This document shows positions 1-12,404 of a stretch of DNA of 64,000 nucleotides, one piece after another. Position numbers and translations under genes: made by a program. Below the pieces are notes generated by a model that was not told the DNA's origin, did no database searches, and saw only the letters and a program-made list of their open reading frames with translations. Numbering within the stretch: the first letter of the stretch is position 1; each line of letters begins with the position of its first letter. The stretch spans positions 10,376,101-10,440,100 of the forward strand of contig JAJEKV010000015.1 in assembly GCA_021234155.1 (NCBI GenBank), given 5' to 3'. This DNA comes from Isoetes taiwanensis. Lineage: Eukaryota; Streptophyta; Lycopodiopsida; Isoetales; Isoetaceae.

Positions 1-222
1 TCCAAAATCGCTTAGTGTCTTCTCCAATCCAGAAACGATCCACACACTACGTGTGATACCACAGACACCTTCAATAGGGGCACTAGCATCAAATATCTAG
101 AAGGTACTAGACATATACACGCAATTGTGCCCTTCATTACTAAACTGACATGTACAAATGTACAATTTGCTATCGAGCTCATTATTGCCAAGATTTTTTC
201 CTCAAAAACTCTTCAGTTTTTT
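1..222. repeat. Direct repeat, copy 1 (cut by window edge)
   Basis: This stretch matches 940-1160 in the same orientation. Both copies share a GGGGCACTAGCATCAAATAT core, a GAAGGTACTAGACATAT stretch and a closing TTTTTCCTCAAAAACTCTTC. Copy 1 lacks a ~25-bp piece that copy 2 has near its start. No coding potential is seen. The pair could be the ends of a small element or an old local duplication; no terminal repeat or target duplication decides between them. Confidence 0.75.
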
Positions 223-856
223 TTTCCCTGATAATTCAGCCTTGTGAGTGTGTAGGACAATCCATCTGGTGAGGCTATAATTTTAAGACGTAGATGGAAT
301 TTATACGGAAATTGCCCACTAATGGACCACTGTACTAATAGTTATAACAACATGATACACAGTAGAAACCATTAAAAAGACTCTTTGAATGACTAGTAAA
401 ATGACATATCTAATTTAAATGGAAAGCATTAACCATTGAATGGTACGGAGTAGGAAAGGGAGAACTTTATGGTAAAGAAAGGGATTGAAGATTTACTACT
501 TGATTCTTTTACAAGATTAAGACTTTATTTCTTAAATAATAGATGACCATTGTACTCCATGCAGATCCCACATGCTAATTATATAGTTAGAACTAGGGTT
601 TGACCATAGGCAGCATAGGCCTCATAAATTCGTTCATGAGAAGAGAACAAGTTCTATAACTGTAATGATGCTCTTGGTATGTGCCATCTAAATACACATA
701 CGGCTTGGTACATGTAAATATTTTTTTTTTTCTGTCCCCAGGGTTTTGTATGCATGCATGAAAATAAACGCCCAGAAAAACCACGAGAACTACATTAAAT
801 TGATGGTTGTACTAAAGTTCCACATGAGCACTTGGAAGATTTGCATGAGCTCGCCC
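223..856. other. No gene recognised
   Basis: AT-rich sequence between the two repeat copies. I see no supported gene, splice pattern or element terminus. Confidence 0.5.
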
Positions 857-932
857 AGTCCAAATGGCGTTTATCCAAGGTTAGTCCAGATGGCATTTAT
901 CCAAGGTTAGTCCAAATGGCTTTATCCAATGT
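857..932 (+). repeat. 26-bp tandem repeat, three units
   Basis: Units at 857-882, 883-908 and 909-932 follow the pattern AGTCCARATGGC(G/A)TTTATCC. The third unit is two bases short. The array sits directly upstream of the second copy of the 220-bp repeat. Confidence 0.8.
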
Positions 933-939
933 CACACTC

Positions 940-1160
940 TCCAAAATTGCTCAATGTTTTCCCCAATCCAGAAATGATATGTCAGATTGGTTACACTCTA
1001 ATCAACACACTATATGTGATACCGCATACACCTTCAATAGGGGCACTAGCATCAAATATCTAGAAGGTACTAGACATATGCACGCAATTCTGCCGTTCAA
1101 TTGCTATCGAGCTTATTACTGCTAAGGTTTTTTCCTCAAAAACTCTTCAGAGTGGTTTTT
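940..1160. repeat. Direct repeat, copy 2
   Basis: This is the partner of the copy at 1-222, with the same order of conserved blocks and scattered substitutions. The short open frame through it has no family resemblance and is not called. Confidence 0.75.
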
Positions 1161-1770
1161 TCTTTTTTTTTGAAATCCCGAATAGTAATAGGTTCGAGGT
1201 ATTCTTTGTTTGGGTCTCATAGGTCTTTTGCTCTCCATAGATGATAAAATTCAATTCATTTTATAATGTATTTATTTGAATTAAAATAACCCGAAGGGCT
1301 CTATTATCTAATCAATGGGAATGCACTAGCCGTCGAACACGCCATCTATGTATACATGAATTTGTGTCTAAGACAGAATCTAGACTAGAAGCTTGGTCGG
1401 CGTGCAGTGCCTAGACCAAGTTGACAACTCAGAATCAGCTGTAAACACACCATTCCTGCAATGTGAAGATGATATAACTGCTCTCAGAGAAGAAATACAT
1501 GAGAAAGAATACACCATTCCTGCAACGTGGAGTCCAAGTTCAGAGCCCTAAACACATAATTCGGGCAATATAAAACCGAGATAGACCAAATTCTGCTTTC
1601 AGAACAAGTAAAATTGATCAACACATGGGAAGAGGACATGTAGAAAAAACCATAAATAGATGTTGAGATGGAGTCCTGGATTGAATGTATTTGACGTGGC
1701 AAAGTGACAATGGTAAAAACATCAAAATCTGGGCTAGGGCAAAAGTATGCTGGTGAGGTACAAAAAAACG
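1161..1770. other. No gene recognised
   Basis: AT-rich sequence with no supported coding region. Its right edge is the 3' target duplication of the LINE that follows. Confidence 0.5.
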
Positions 1771-1784
1771 AGAGCCCAATACTT
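1771..1784. repeat. Candidate LINE target-site duplication, 3' side
   Basis: AGAGCCCAATACTT lies immediately outside a T16 tract at 1783-1798, which is the poly(A) tail read on the minus strand. AGAGCCCAACACTT at 9188-9201 matches 13 of 14 bases. Confidence 0.7.
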
Positions 1785-1999
1785 TTTTTTTTTTTTTTGA
1801 AGTTAAGGCAGTATTTTGTATTACATGTAGTGTAAAATACATGGATATACATACTTCTCAATTTCAGAGAAATAGAGAAGGATTGAAAAAAGAGGCACAC
1901 AGCTTATAAAGGACAAAAGTTGCTGGGCCTTTATGTTTTAGCATTTAAATACTAAAGCTTAGAGTTTGAAATTTTTGATCATCAACAGTAGCCAAGGAC

Positions 2000-4900
2000 T
2001 TATTTATAGCCCAAGTCAAATTCTAGCAGGTTCACATGTATCAGATGAAACAGAGTTTCTAGCTCCTTCAGATCAAAGGGAGTGTGATCAAAGAACTGCA
2101 GCATCAGGGACGATGTGAAGTCGAAGTGCTCTTCCCATATGGCTGCAAAAACCTGCTTAAGATAGAGACTGTTCCACCACCAGATATCCTCATTGTCCAG
2201 GATTATCTCAATGGCCGCCTGCGCCAGCATCTTCTGCTTAAGTATTCCCATTCTTTCATCAATCTGCTTTCGAGTCCATTTGGCTAGCACAGGAGTGGCC
2301 GACCTCGATTTTTGCTGCTGCACCATTTCAGGGTGGTTGTATACAAACTCTGTCATTATCCCTGTCAGCATTAGATAGAGAAATTCTGAAGAAATAAAAA
2401 AAACCAGTGAAACTGCCTAAGGTATTCCAAAGAGGATCATAAGCCAGGCCTTTGTGTTTCCTATGAGCAAGGGCAGTCTCCACCAGCAATGATTGGAAGC
2501 ATGCTTTCATCCAGTTCAGGTTGAAAGGAATAGAGTTGTAAAGTACTCTGTTCCTGTGCTTCCAAATTGCCCAAAGGGCAAGAGTTCTCAAAGTGTCTAT
2601 GAATGCATTCGGGAACTGAAGGAAATTGAGAAGATCTGCAGGGGAATTTCCTGTAGTGGCTCCACAAATGGCTCGAATCCATGTCCAAAAGATGGAGAGT
2701 TTGGGGCACTGGAAGACATGAAGATTTGTCTCAATTTGTGAGCAGCCAAGGGGGCAAAGATTAGAGACCATAGGATTGAATCTTGTTGTTCTCTCATTTG
2801 ATGCTAGACTCTGATTGAGTAGTAACCATCTGAAAAGGATGATCTTTTGAGATGATCTTTTGAGCACAGTAGGCAGCCCAGCCAGATGTTATGAGCATGA
2901 CAGCTTCCTCATTGGAGCAGCCCCAAGCTGCTGAGGCTTTTAAGTCTGGGAGGTCCATTAAAAGCCTGTATATCATGGAAACCTTATAGTGTTTTTTCCC
3001 AGCACATCCCCAGGATGGAGAATCTGCTGAGATCCAACCAGTGAGAGCCTGCATGACAGTATCATAAATTCTTTTGTTTGTTACAGTACCATGAATCCTC
3101 TGTGAAATTTGGCTCCAAGTGATCCAGTGGCCTCCTTCTTGCAGATCCTCTATAGTTCTTATACCTGCTTCATTCCGGTGTATTTGAGGGCAAGGCAGCC
3201 CATTCAGGTGCAGCCCATGGTGCCAGAAAAAATGAAATTTGGCATTAACCTGGGTGATGTTATCAGCAAGATAGCAATGGGAGACTTCATTCCAGGCTTC
3301 AAATATTCTCCTCATTAACCTGGAGGTGTGAGGGGCTGCATTGAATTGATAAAAAGCAGAGTCAGGCAATTGATGCTGGATGGAGTTGCTGCCTATAGGT
3401 TTGGATTTGCCAAGCCAGTGCCTGATGAATAGGAGAGCTGGGGAACCACGTTCCTCAAAAAGGGCTCTCCAAACCAGTTTAGCAGCCAAAGTTTGGGCTT
3501 GCTTGAAAAGGTCCTTACAGCCAAGTCCCCCTTCAGCTTTTGGTCTGCTGAGATTGTGCCAAGCAACTTTATGATCACCTTGCCAAATGAACTTTCTGAT
3601 TGCAGCCTCAATTTGTGTATAAGTGGCCTTGTCAGCAACTATAGCTGAGGAGAAGTAGATGTGGGTGCTACTGATGACGCTGTTGGCAATTCCTACTCTG
3701 CCAGCCAAGGAAAGAGAGACTGGATACATTCATAAATTTTTTCTTGATTTTCTTGGCAATGTTTGCCTAGAGACCATGAAGGTTCATGTCCAGTGCCAGT
3801 GGCAGACCAAGAAGCTTAGTTGCTGTATTCTTTTTCAGGACAGGAATCCCTTCAATCATTGGGTTATCAGTATCCAGAAGAATGATACACTTGTCTTTAT
3901 TCAGACAGATCCCTGAGGCCTTCCCAAAAAGCTCCATAGCTTGGAAAAAATTCTGAATGCTAACTCCATCATTCTCCAGGAAGAGAAATGTGTCATCAGC
4001 ATATTGCATGAGACTCAGAGAGTCATTCCCTGGCATTTGAAGGCATTTTATCTCCCTTTGGGCATGCAATTTTTCAGTTATCCTTGTCACCATCTCTGCT
4101 ACAATTAGGAAGAGATAGGGGGCTAATGGACAACCTTGTCTCACCCCTCTCTCACATGGGAAGAAATGAGTGATGGAGCCATTCACTAGGACAGCAGATC
4201 TTGCCTCCTGGTTAAATGACTGGATCAATCTGAGAATGGATTGTGAGAATCCCATATATTCCATTGCCCTATATAGGAAGCTCCAATGAATGGTATCAAA
4301 TGCCCTTCTGAAGTCTAGCTTCAGCAACATACAGTTCTCGCCATTGACCTGATTCCAATGCAGGCCCTCATAAGCCCCAACAAAATTATCCAGGATACTT
4401 CTAGAGGGAAGGAATGCTGTTTGCACTGGCTGACCACTTGGTGGTTAAGAACAGGCTTGAGTCTGTTTGCAAGGATTTTGGCCAGAATCTTGTAAATGGT
4501 ATTCCTAAGTGAAATAGGTCTCCAGTCCGAGAACCCTATTGGGGAATCAACCTTAGGGACAAGAGCAATTAGGCCTGCATTTATGGCAGGGTGAAGGTGG
4601 TCAGCAACCCAAGCTCCTTGTATGAAGACAGTCAGATCTTCCCCTAGAACATCCCAAAATTCTTTGAAGAACTCAGGGGAAAATCCATCTGGACCAGGGC
4701 TTTTTCCAGAAGCCATTGAGTTTAAGGTGCTGAGGATTTCTGCTTGCTGAGGAATGATGGCCAACTGGTCACTATCAATTGTATTTTGGCTAGGGTCCAG
4801 TTGATCAAAGAAGTCCTGTAGCTCCATAGGAGGAATGTCTCGAGGGCTAAATAATTCCTGGCATTTCTAACACAAGAATTTCTGCAAATTTTCTTGCCCC

Positions 4901-6058
4901 TGAATGGCAACACCATGGTCATCTTGGACAGTCATGATGCCATTGTTGAGCAGTCTACTTTTTGCTGCTCTAAAGAAAAAGGAGGAACTGCTCTTATCCA
5001 TATAGTTAACATATTGGCATTTGCTGTGAATTGCTAAAGACCGAGCCTCACATTCTTCAATATGTTTAACTTCTATTTCCAATTTCTCCTCCAATGCCTG
5101 CAAGCTAGTGTTTCCTTTGTCCTGAAATAAACTTTCTCTGATTTGCTTCATTTGGCTATATCTGTCATTCTTCTCCTTCTTCCTATTATCACTCCAATTT
5201 TTTCCCCAAATCTTTATCCAATTTTTTGCTTGCTTTAATTTCTGAGTGAAGCCAGCCATAGACCTGCTGCCACCTAATTTGGGTTGAGTAGCATAATAAG
5301 CCCTAAAGTCATTGCAGAACTGCCTTTGATGAATGAGTTGAGTGTTGAACTTGAAAGGAGTGCTGACCTTTTTATTCCTGGTTTGCAGGGCCACTGTTTC
5401 CAGATTTTGAGGGAAGTGGTCTGAGATTGAATAGGTACAGTCAGATTTGACTATGGCCTTGTCCTAAATATTGAGAGAAGTTGTTCTAGAGTAGAATCTG
5501 TCCAGAAGGCAAAAAGTCCTGTCATTTCCCTTTCTTTTGTTGCTCCATGAGTAAGATGTTGAGGACAAAGGAGGATGGTAGATGAATTGGTCTGTCAGAG
5601 AGTCCCAATTTCTGATCCCACAAGGGGGTGTTATTGAAATCACATGTGAGAAGCCAATTCTGGGTGTGATTGTTCATATTGATCCAATGTCTCATGTCCC
5701 TCCATTGACTTTCTCGCTCATGAGGATCAGTAGATGCATACACATTTATAACTCTTGTTTTATGGCCATCTATACTGAGGAAAGCTACAACCCATCTGCC
5801 TGAAGGGTCAACATATGATCCTAAGCAGGAGAAGCCCTTCCAAATAGTACAGATACCTCCCCTGGTTCCATCTGCTGCAGCCCAAATGGAGCCACTGCCC
5901 GGGCATATCCACTCTCCCAATTTTGAAGACTCAAAGTCTGGGAGCCTGTGTTCCTGGAGAAGGATTATGTCTGCTTTCATTTCTTGAATAGCTATCATTA
6001 CTCGTTTTCTTTTTAGTGGGCCTTTGATGCCCCTTAAATTCCAGCTTATGATCTTCAT
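2000..6058 (-). pseudogene. LINE ORF2: endonuclease-reverse transcriptase, broken
   Basis: Reading from 6058 down, the APE-type endonuclease opens with MKIISWNLRGIKG and continues with ADIILLQEHRLP and LLTCDFNN (6058-5522). A basic linker follows (5394-4867). The reverse transcriptase has SGKSPGPDGFSPEFF, WRPISLRNTIYKI, LLKLDFRRAFDTI, RQGCPLAPYLF and the catalytic YADD box (4827-3767). Next come a thumb-like region (3729-2794) and a zinc-binding C-terminus with CPLGCSQIETNLHVFQCP (2867-2328), continuing to about 2000. These blocks lie in different frames, so at least four frameshifts or stops break the gene. The start ATG overlaps the ORF1 stop as ATGA (6058-6055), which suggests coupled or re-initiated translation of ORF2 in the parent element. 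Confidence 0.92.
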
Positions 6059-8688
6059 AAAGCTTTGTGTCTGGTGTTAGAAGCGGGCTCATCCGGGTTT
6101 AGGAGGACCACTTTCTTTTTTCTAGAAGTCTGAGGAGTAAAAAAGCTTTCATTTTTGTCCAATTGAGATAGTGGGGATGACATTATCATGTCATTTGTGG
6201 AGGTAATTTCTTCTCCCAAAGGAGATTTCTCATCCTCCCGAGATACCTGCTTTTGCTTAAGCTCACAGATGGAAATCTCCTGTGCTGGAGAATTTTCCAA
6301 AGGCACTTGCAATGGCCCTGGAAGACTGTGCTCACAAGTCTTAGGAGTGCTTCCTGAAGGTTCTTGCTGTTGCACAGGCCTTTCATTGTTACCAGGCTCC
6401 TTATCAACATTTCCCTGTTCACAGGCCTCTAAAAGGCTCTGCTGTTGCTCTTGCTCACAGACCTTTGAGGATTCATGCCTATTTTTTGGCTCACAGGATA
6501 CATCATCCCGCTGTTGCCTTTGGGTGAAGAGAGCTCGCACAGGGAGGGAAGGGGATCTGAAGTGAGAACCAGCGAAAATTTTAGTGGCCCCGGCGGGCCA
6601 TTTGGCCACAAATTACAGGTTCAGACAAAATGCGACGGCCGGCTTGAGTAGGATGCCTTACCTACGGACTACCTGCAGATTCGCCATTTCGTGGCACTTT
6701 ATTGCCTATTACGACATTAGAATGGCCAATTAGATGTTTGCTAATTGGAATGGTATCAACTGTGGGGCCAATTTAGTCTCAAGTGAGAACTAGATATGCT
6801 TATGGAATGGCCATTTAGGCTACCTGCCCAAATCCTGTAATGCCTTAAGTTCGCCAAATCTTAACTCATTCAGAGGCCCCCTTATAAATTCGTCACTTAT
6901 GAGGGGCCAACATTATCAGAAACTTTTATTCCTAAATATATCTACCAACTAAGAATAATCTCGCACTTTTGGAAAATCAAATGTTGAGGCACTTTTCAAT
7001 CCTCTTTACAAAGACTCTGGCATCCGATTTCTGATTCTCCCTACCAGCAATCTGTGCATTATTGAAATACGGGATATGAATTCAGATTCATACAACATGT
7101 AACTTAAACACATTTATATAGGGTAGTGATTTCTTTATCTTTGGGCAACTAGCTATATATTTCATAAGAATCTAGCTAAAAATCGCCATTTGAGCTACAC
7201 ATTATTAGATATTTGGTTCAAAAATCGCCAATTGGGTTGCAGCCACATTAGAAAAAATTAGGAAAAATGGCCAGTTTAGGCTACAGTTTTGGGGGCATAT
7301 TTTACAAGGAATGGCCAATTCATTATACTTATACAAAATTATAGGTCCCGTAAAATTTTCCCTGGTGAGAACATTCTCCCTTCTCCATATTCGCAGACGA
7401 GGTTGAGACCGAGGTCACACCATGCTTTGGCTCTCGAACCTCTATTGAGGACTTTTGACTTCCCCATTTGGCTCATAGATTTTTCTAATCCATTCCCTTC
7501 TTTCTTTTTTCTGGGTAGATATTGCTAGCTCTCTGGCCTCCTTTTCCTCTCTAATTTTCTGCTACCTGGCTTTCCTTCTTGCACTCCCATTCAGTTTTTT
7601 CTTTTTTTGCTGAGGGGAGTTTTTCCTGCAGGGGTAATCCAGGGGTTGGGATTGATGGGCTCAGCTGTCCTTTTCTTTTCATCAAATCCCCTGCATACCC
7701 TCCCACCATGAAGCCTAATTCCACAGACCCAACAGGGGGTCGGGATTCCTCTCCATTGCAGGGACAGACTTTTCTGGAGCCCAAAATAATCCGAGACGGG
7801 ATTGGTTTTAGGAGATCGAGTTGTACCCAGACTCGAGGTGGCTCGCGGCATTACTTTCATACCAATGAAGTCTCCCATCTCTTGGAATAGCTGCCTAAGA
7901 ATTTCTTCACTCCAATAAATTGGGCTCAATCCCTGAACAGAGGTCCAAGCCGGGTGAAAAAGCTGAGTTATGTCATGTGGATCGAAGGCAGGGAACCATT
8001 TTTGAAAGAATATTTGGGTATTAGCTCTGGTAATCGATCCTAACTTGAGAAGCAGTTTCACTGAGACCTCATTCCCACATTCAACAATAAAGAATGGAAA
8101 ATCAAGCCAGTAAATTTTAGAAATTGAAACATTTTCAACTAGTTTTTCGAGCTCTGCTTTTATCATTGGGAGTTTAACTCCCTCATGTCTCACACAGCCG
8201 ATCACTGCTCGATTTGCCATCTGTTTAAGGCGAGCTTCAACAAAGGGGTTTTTGAGAATTTTACCATGGAATACATTCTTTGTCCGTTTGGCTACCTCAC
8301 CACCATTCTCCTCCTGCAGCTTGTTCATATGATCTAGGATGGGCTTCACAATCTGCTGCTGCCTCTGTACTATCCCCATACCCAACTGCTGTCGCGTGGC
8401 CACCATATCTACAGAGTTTTGCTTTATCCTTTTCTCAGTCTCGGCCTCCAACAGGTTCGTGAAGAAATCCCCAAATGTCACAATATTATCTTCACATTCC
8501 TTCCCCTTTTTTCCCTTATCATTGCCCTGCCCCATTTTCTGCATTATTTCTGCCAATCTCGATTTTTCACGGTTTGACATTCCTACCAGTTTTAAAGCTA
8601 TTGCCTCCACATCATCTGGCACGGATTCCAAGACTGTCCCTTTCTCATTCTCTTCCATTGCATCATCTAAGTCCTGACCCTTTTGCAT
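6055..8688 (-). pseudogene. LINE ORF1: DUF4283-like RNA-binding protein, split by a hAT insertion
   Basis: The ATG is at 8688 and the first open block runs 365 codons to 7591. It has an acidic N-terminus, a helical region and a DUF4283-like core (KIYWLDFPFFIVECGN, QKWFPAFDPHD), then a cysteine-bearing tail (CWVCGIRLHGGRVC). The second block, 6609-6055, is rich in Glu, Gln and Ser, ends KKKVVLLNPDEPAS, and stops in an ATGA overlap with ORF2. Between the blocks sits a 795-bp hAT element with a perfect 8-bp TSD, plus a short stretch with stops. By family this would be the nucleic-acid-binding ORF1 partner of ORF2. Confidence 0.82.
6570..7364. mobile_element. Non-autonomous hAT element, copy A
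   Basis: Terminal inverted repeats (TIRs) of about 21 bp start CAGCGAAAATTTTA on the left and, read inward, CAGGGAAAATTTTA on the right. The element is flanked by a perfect 8-bp TSD, GTGAGAAC, at 6562-6569 and 7365-7372. An 8-bp TSD with CAGSG termini is diagnostic of the hAT superfamily. No transposase is encoded. TGGCC/GGCCA motifs recur inside. It is a close relative of copy B (44516-45299) over its full length, with 8 differences in the first 157 aligned bases. It interrupts LINE ORF1. Confidence 0.93.
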
Positions 8689-8831
8689 TTCCTTAGATCC
8701 TGTGTTAACAGGTTCCGTACTTTTATCCAGTTTACCTATTTTTTATTGTTTTCTGAATATTTTATTCCAATCAGATAACTGAAAGCAAACTCGTCACCCT
8801 AACAACCTGGAAACCTCCTACTTCCAAAAAC

Positions 8832-9131
8832 CTAATAATACACCTTTACCAGGATCTTGGCATCCGTCCAGTTACAGTACACATGGAAGACTCCATTCGC
8901 TGATGCATCCCTATTATCCACAAACTCACCCAACCAGCTTTCTTCTAGGATCACAGAACTCTCCGGGATGGCAGAGAAAATGTGTGTGAAGAGCTGATCA
9001 GGGAAGAATTGATGTATAACAAGGTGATCCCAAAGATCAGCAGGCTCCCCTTCTAGCCATCCACATGTGTAACGATTACCCTGGAGAGGATTGTGAAGAT
9101 CTCCACCATGGTTCAGGTCTTGGGACGCCAC
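8832..9131 (-). other. Open frame in LINE 5' leader, no ATG start
   Basis: A 99-codon open stretch upstream of ORF1 on the same strand, beginning with GTG rather than ATG. It has no family resemblance I can name. It may be an eroded 5' part of ORF1 or chance; I would not call it a gene. Confidence 0.3.
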
Positions 9132-9187
9132 CGACTAGCGCCCAAAAAACTCGGATCTCCTCCATCATCCCCCGCCCCATAGCAATT

Positions 9188-9201
9188 AGAGCCCAACACT
9201 T
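9188..9201. repeat. Candidate LINE target-site duplication, 5' side
   Basis: AGAGCCCAACACTT directly follows the GC-rich LINE 5' end and matches 1771-1784 at 13 of 14 positions. Confidence 0.7.
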
Positions 9202-9609
9202 AGATCAGCACCCTGGATCTACTATTCTATCGTAGTATTCCACTTGTCATTAATTGGAGTTGTTACATGTTTCTATTGATTACCTAATTACCATGTGCTA
9301 GTACCAATAACACCCTAAACAAGCTACCATATGGGGTGTTATATGAGTGCTGTCAGCATATGTCCGGACGCCTGCTTTTGCACCCCACCAGCATACTTTT
9401 GCCCTCTACTTCATTCTATGTAATTAGTATATATTAATAAAAACTCTACGCATATGCATTTGGCTTATGTGTAAATCTCTTCCATCTTTAAAACTTTAAA
9501 TTTTGCAAGAAAAATTTTAAGTTTTAAAAGCGAGAAGAGATTTCAGAGACTTTTCTGTTTATTATAAAGAGGAAAATGAGGAAAATTGAAAAGAATAGAG
9601 TTTTTATCG
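9202..9609. other. Spacer between two LINEs
   Basis: AT-rich sequence with no supported feature. Confidence 0.5.
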
Positions 9610-9784
9610 TCCGCGGAGACCAATCGGCCTATAAGACCCAATAAGGAGGCGCAGCAAACGTATTATTGTCCTGGTTAAAAAACCCCCACCCAAAGGGTTT
9701 TCTGGGAAAAAACTATGACAGGAATAGGATTGCTGTCAAACTGTACAGACATCTATCATGATTAGAAAGAAATATGTACACATA

Positions 9785-12404
9785 TCAGGCAAGTGCCCGA
9801 GGACTGGGCTGATCCCAACGATCCATGACCTCTTGAAGGTATGATCCCAGCATCTGTACTAAGGTCGTGCTCAACATCTCATGCAGGGGTTGGCCAAGAT
9901 GGTCCAGCTCAGCATAGCGTGTCCGAATGTCATCATATGCTGGATAACTCTGAAGGGTGCGACATTCATCTTCCACAGCTCCAATTTGGTAGCGTTGACA
10001 AAGCCTCTCCTGGCGCGGGTTTCCAATCCATCTCCCCATCTCAATCGGGAGATGGTGTACGTCTGTGCGGATAGAGGCAATAGATCTACCCTTTTACATG
10101 GATAGATGAGTGCGCAGGTAGCATTGCGGGTCCCGCTCCAGCATGGAGTTTATGTAGCGTTGGTAATATGCCGTCTTGACATGTTCAAGGGTGCTGGCAT
10201 CCTATAGCTTGCTGAGGAAGCATATATCAAGTTACTATCTGAGACTGTGACGATCTGCCTCCGTTTGCACTCGGATGCATGTGCCCCTGCACATTCCATC
10301 TGGCCAACCACTGAGCTCTCTTTTCCCATCATCAGACCTTTAAGTGTTGAGGCCCCGTTGCCATAGTGTAACCGAAGTTAGGGAGGTGAGTATCATCCAT
10401 ATTGACCACCTTCTAGAAGTAGATGATGTGTCTGTCAATGGCCTCCTTCTGAAGAGGTAACAAACCCGTTTCCTGCAACAATATCTGGTATTGAACTGTG
10501 GACTTTACTCCCAGGACCCGTGCCAAGAAAGCTTTTTGCACCTATTCCAAGTCATTCCAAGTGGCGAGGGAAAGCACCAAGCCCCAGACATCGACACCAC
10601 ACAAAAGCACTTCCATTAGTACCTTGAATAGGTGCGACTGGTGGGCGCAATCATACAGCTCCGCCTTGTGGCTAATGTTTTGCATTGCATAGAGTGGCTT
10701 CCAAACTACTGTGGCTCGCAACCGGATGGAATTGTCCCAATTCATGGCGGACGGGAACTCCACCCCCAAATATTTGTAAGTGGTTATACTTCAACATTTT
10801 GGCCATGATAAGTGAGGGTTGGAGTTTTGGGTTCGTGCGCGGACGATATAATAATAATAATGTATTACTGAGTCCTTTGGGGCCTTGAAGGCCATAGAGC
10901 CTGATTACAATCAAACATCATTAATTTTCAACAATAAAGATCGATGATCATCCAGACCAGTCTCAAGTGCCAGCCTGTGTGAGCTCACCCGATACCTGGC
11001 AATAAACTGCCTTAACCGCTTTGACATAATATCTTTGATCTTTATAGAATTCCGTTGGATTAATTTTCATTCAATAATGTAGCATCTGGCTCCCTTGCTT
11101 TTCCCAGAGAACACGAATTGCCTGTCGCTCTAACAATGATCTGGTCTCAACCTTATCTTTTGGCCAGTTTGTCTCTGTTATACCCCATCAAGCTGCCCAT
11201 GCCACATAGTATCCTGAAACCATCCCTGATCTGCTGAAACCGTCATGGCTTGATAAGGTATTCTATCCTCTGATTGCATTTTGATTCTATTCATGAAATT
11301 GATTGTTTGATACAAAGCCTCCAATTCCATGGGGAACATCCCGGTCTTTGCCAATATGATTGCATATGGTATTGTTTATTTGATGCCAAGCTCCATACAT
11401 AAAAACAACTTTTGAACTGATTCAATTTGCCCCCATAAGTTTGCAGATGTGCTAGGTCCCCAGATCGATGAACCATATAAAACCACTGTCCTAACCTTGG
11501 TCTTGGCCAAATTGACCTGCATGTCAGTCGCTTGGCAAAATATGTCCAAAGCATCAAGATGGCGTTGCATGTCGGAGTGTGAGCCAGAAGGTCCTTATCA
11601 TCAGCACAGATTAGCTGCCCAGTGATCTAGTGTAGAAGTTGAGCCCCATTGCCTCCATTGTCAGCAAGCCATCTCTCCAACTGATCAATGTGCATGCCAA
11701 ACAGTGTGGGAAAGAGAGGGCATCACTGGCGAACCCCAATACTGCTCTCGAACGGTTGGCCCACTAGTTGCAGCGGGCTGAGCATATCTCATATAACTTG
11801 TACACCGCATTTTGCAGTTCCGCAGGGACGTCTAGCTGTTACAATCTTGTCCACAGCTTTCCCCGAGGTACAGTGTCAAAAGCCTTAGTGAAGTCTATGA
11901 AGCAGCAATACAGATCTTGTCGATGGTTCTTACTGTCCTCAATCAGAGTCCACAGCCTAAAGATGTGATCAACGGTTGAGTGCCTCGACCTGAATCCTGC
12001 CTGTGTGAGTGCCCACAAGATAGGCAGAGGCAACAGAATCTGCTACCTCTGCCTATCTTGTCAACTGCAGCTTGAGGAGCTCGACGAGGAGCTTTGCAAA
12101 CATTGAGCTGATCATGATGGTCCAGTAAATGGCCGGGCAGTGCGGGTCTCCTGCCTTGTAGATTAAAACAACCCCCCACAATGCCTTTTTGAACATGGCA
12201 GCTAGTACCGGTGCCATGGATGGTTCCTGTCCACTTGAGTAACTCCGCTTGCATGCTGTCGAGGTCTGGCGCTTTTCCATTGGCTAGACGCTGCAGCCCC
12301 TGCGCTACCTCCACCCCTGTGATTTCCAGCACCGGGCCCTGCTGGGGTGGTAATGCTGCCCGTGCACTCTCAGGATTGTAGAGCTGTTGTAGGTATTCCC
12401 CCAC
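9785..12404 (-). pseudogene. Reverse transcriptase and zinc tail of second LINE
   Basis: From 12404 down: a pre-RT block with LQRLANGKAPDLDSMQAELLKW, then QAGFRSRHSTVDHIFRLW and CCFIDFTKAFDTVPRG (12033-11839). The catalytic box reads CADD instead of YADD near 11610. A block follows with VNLAKTKVRTVVLYGSS (11570-11376). The terminal region (10039-9785) has the spaced cysteines of LINE C-terminal fingers, partly mutated. The blocks lie in several frames separated by stops, so no protein can be made. Confidence 0.75.

Larger units (their letters stand above)
1785..9187 (-). mobile_element. L1-like LINE, near full length, decayed
   Basis: A plant L1-type non-LTR retrotransposon on the minus strand. 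In order it shows a GC-rich 5' leader (about 9187 to 8700), ORF1 (8688-6055), ORF2 (6058-2000) with endonuclease, reverse transcriptase and a C-terminal zinc-binding region, a 3' UTR, and a poly(A) tail seen as T16 at 1783-1798. The flanking 13/14-bp duplication (1771-1784 and 9188-9201) supports these ends and a complete insertion of about 6.6 kb once the nested hAT is removed. Several frameshifts and stops in ORF2 mean it is dead. The L1 type is inferred from domain order and the poly(A) tail. Confidence 0.88.

Noticed and set aside
857-932. CRISPR-like array
   Set aside because: Three head-to-tail 26-bp units without spacers in a plant nuclear sequence; a simple tandem repeat.
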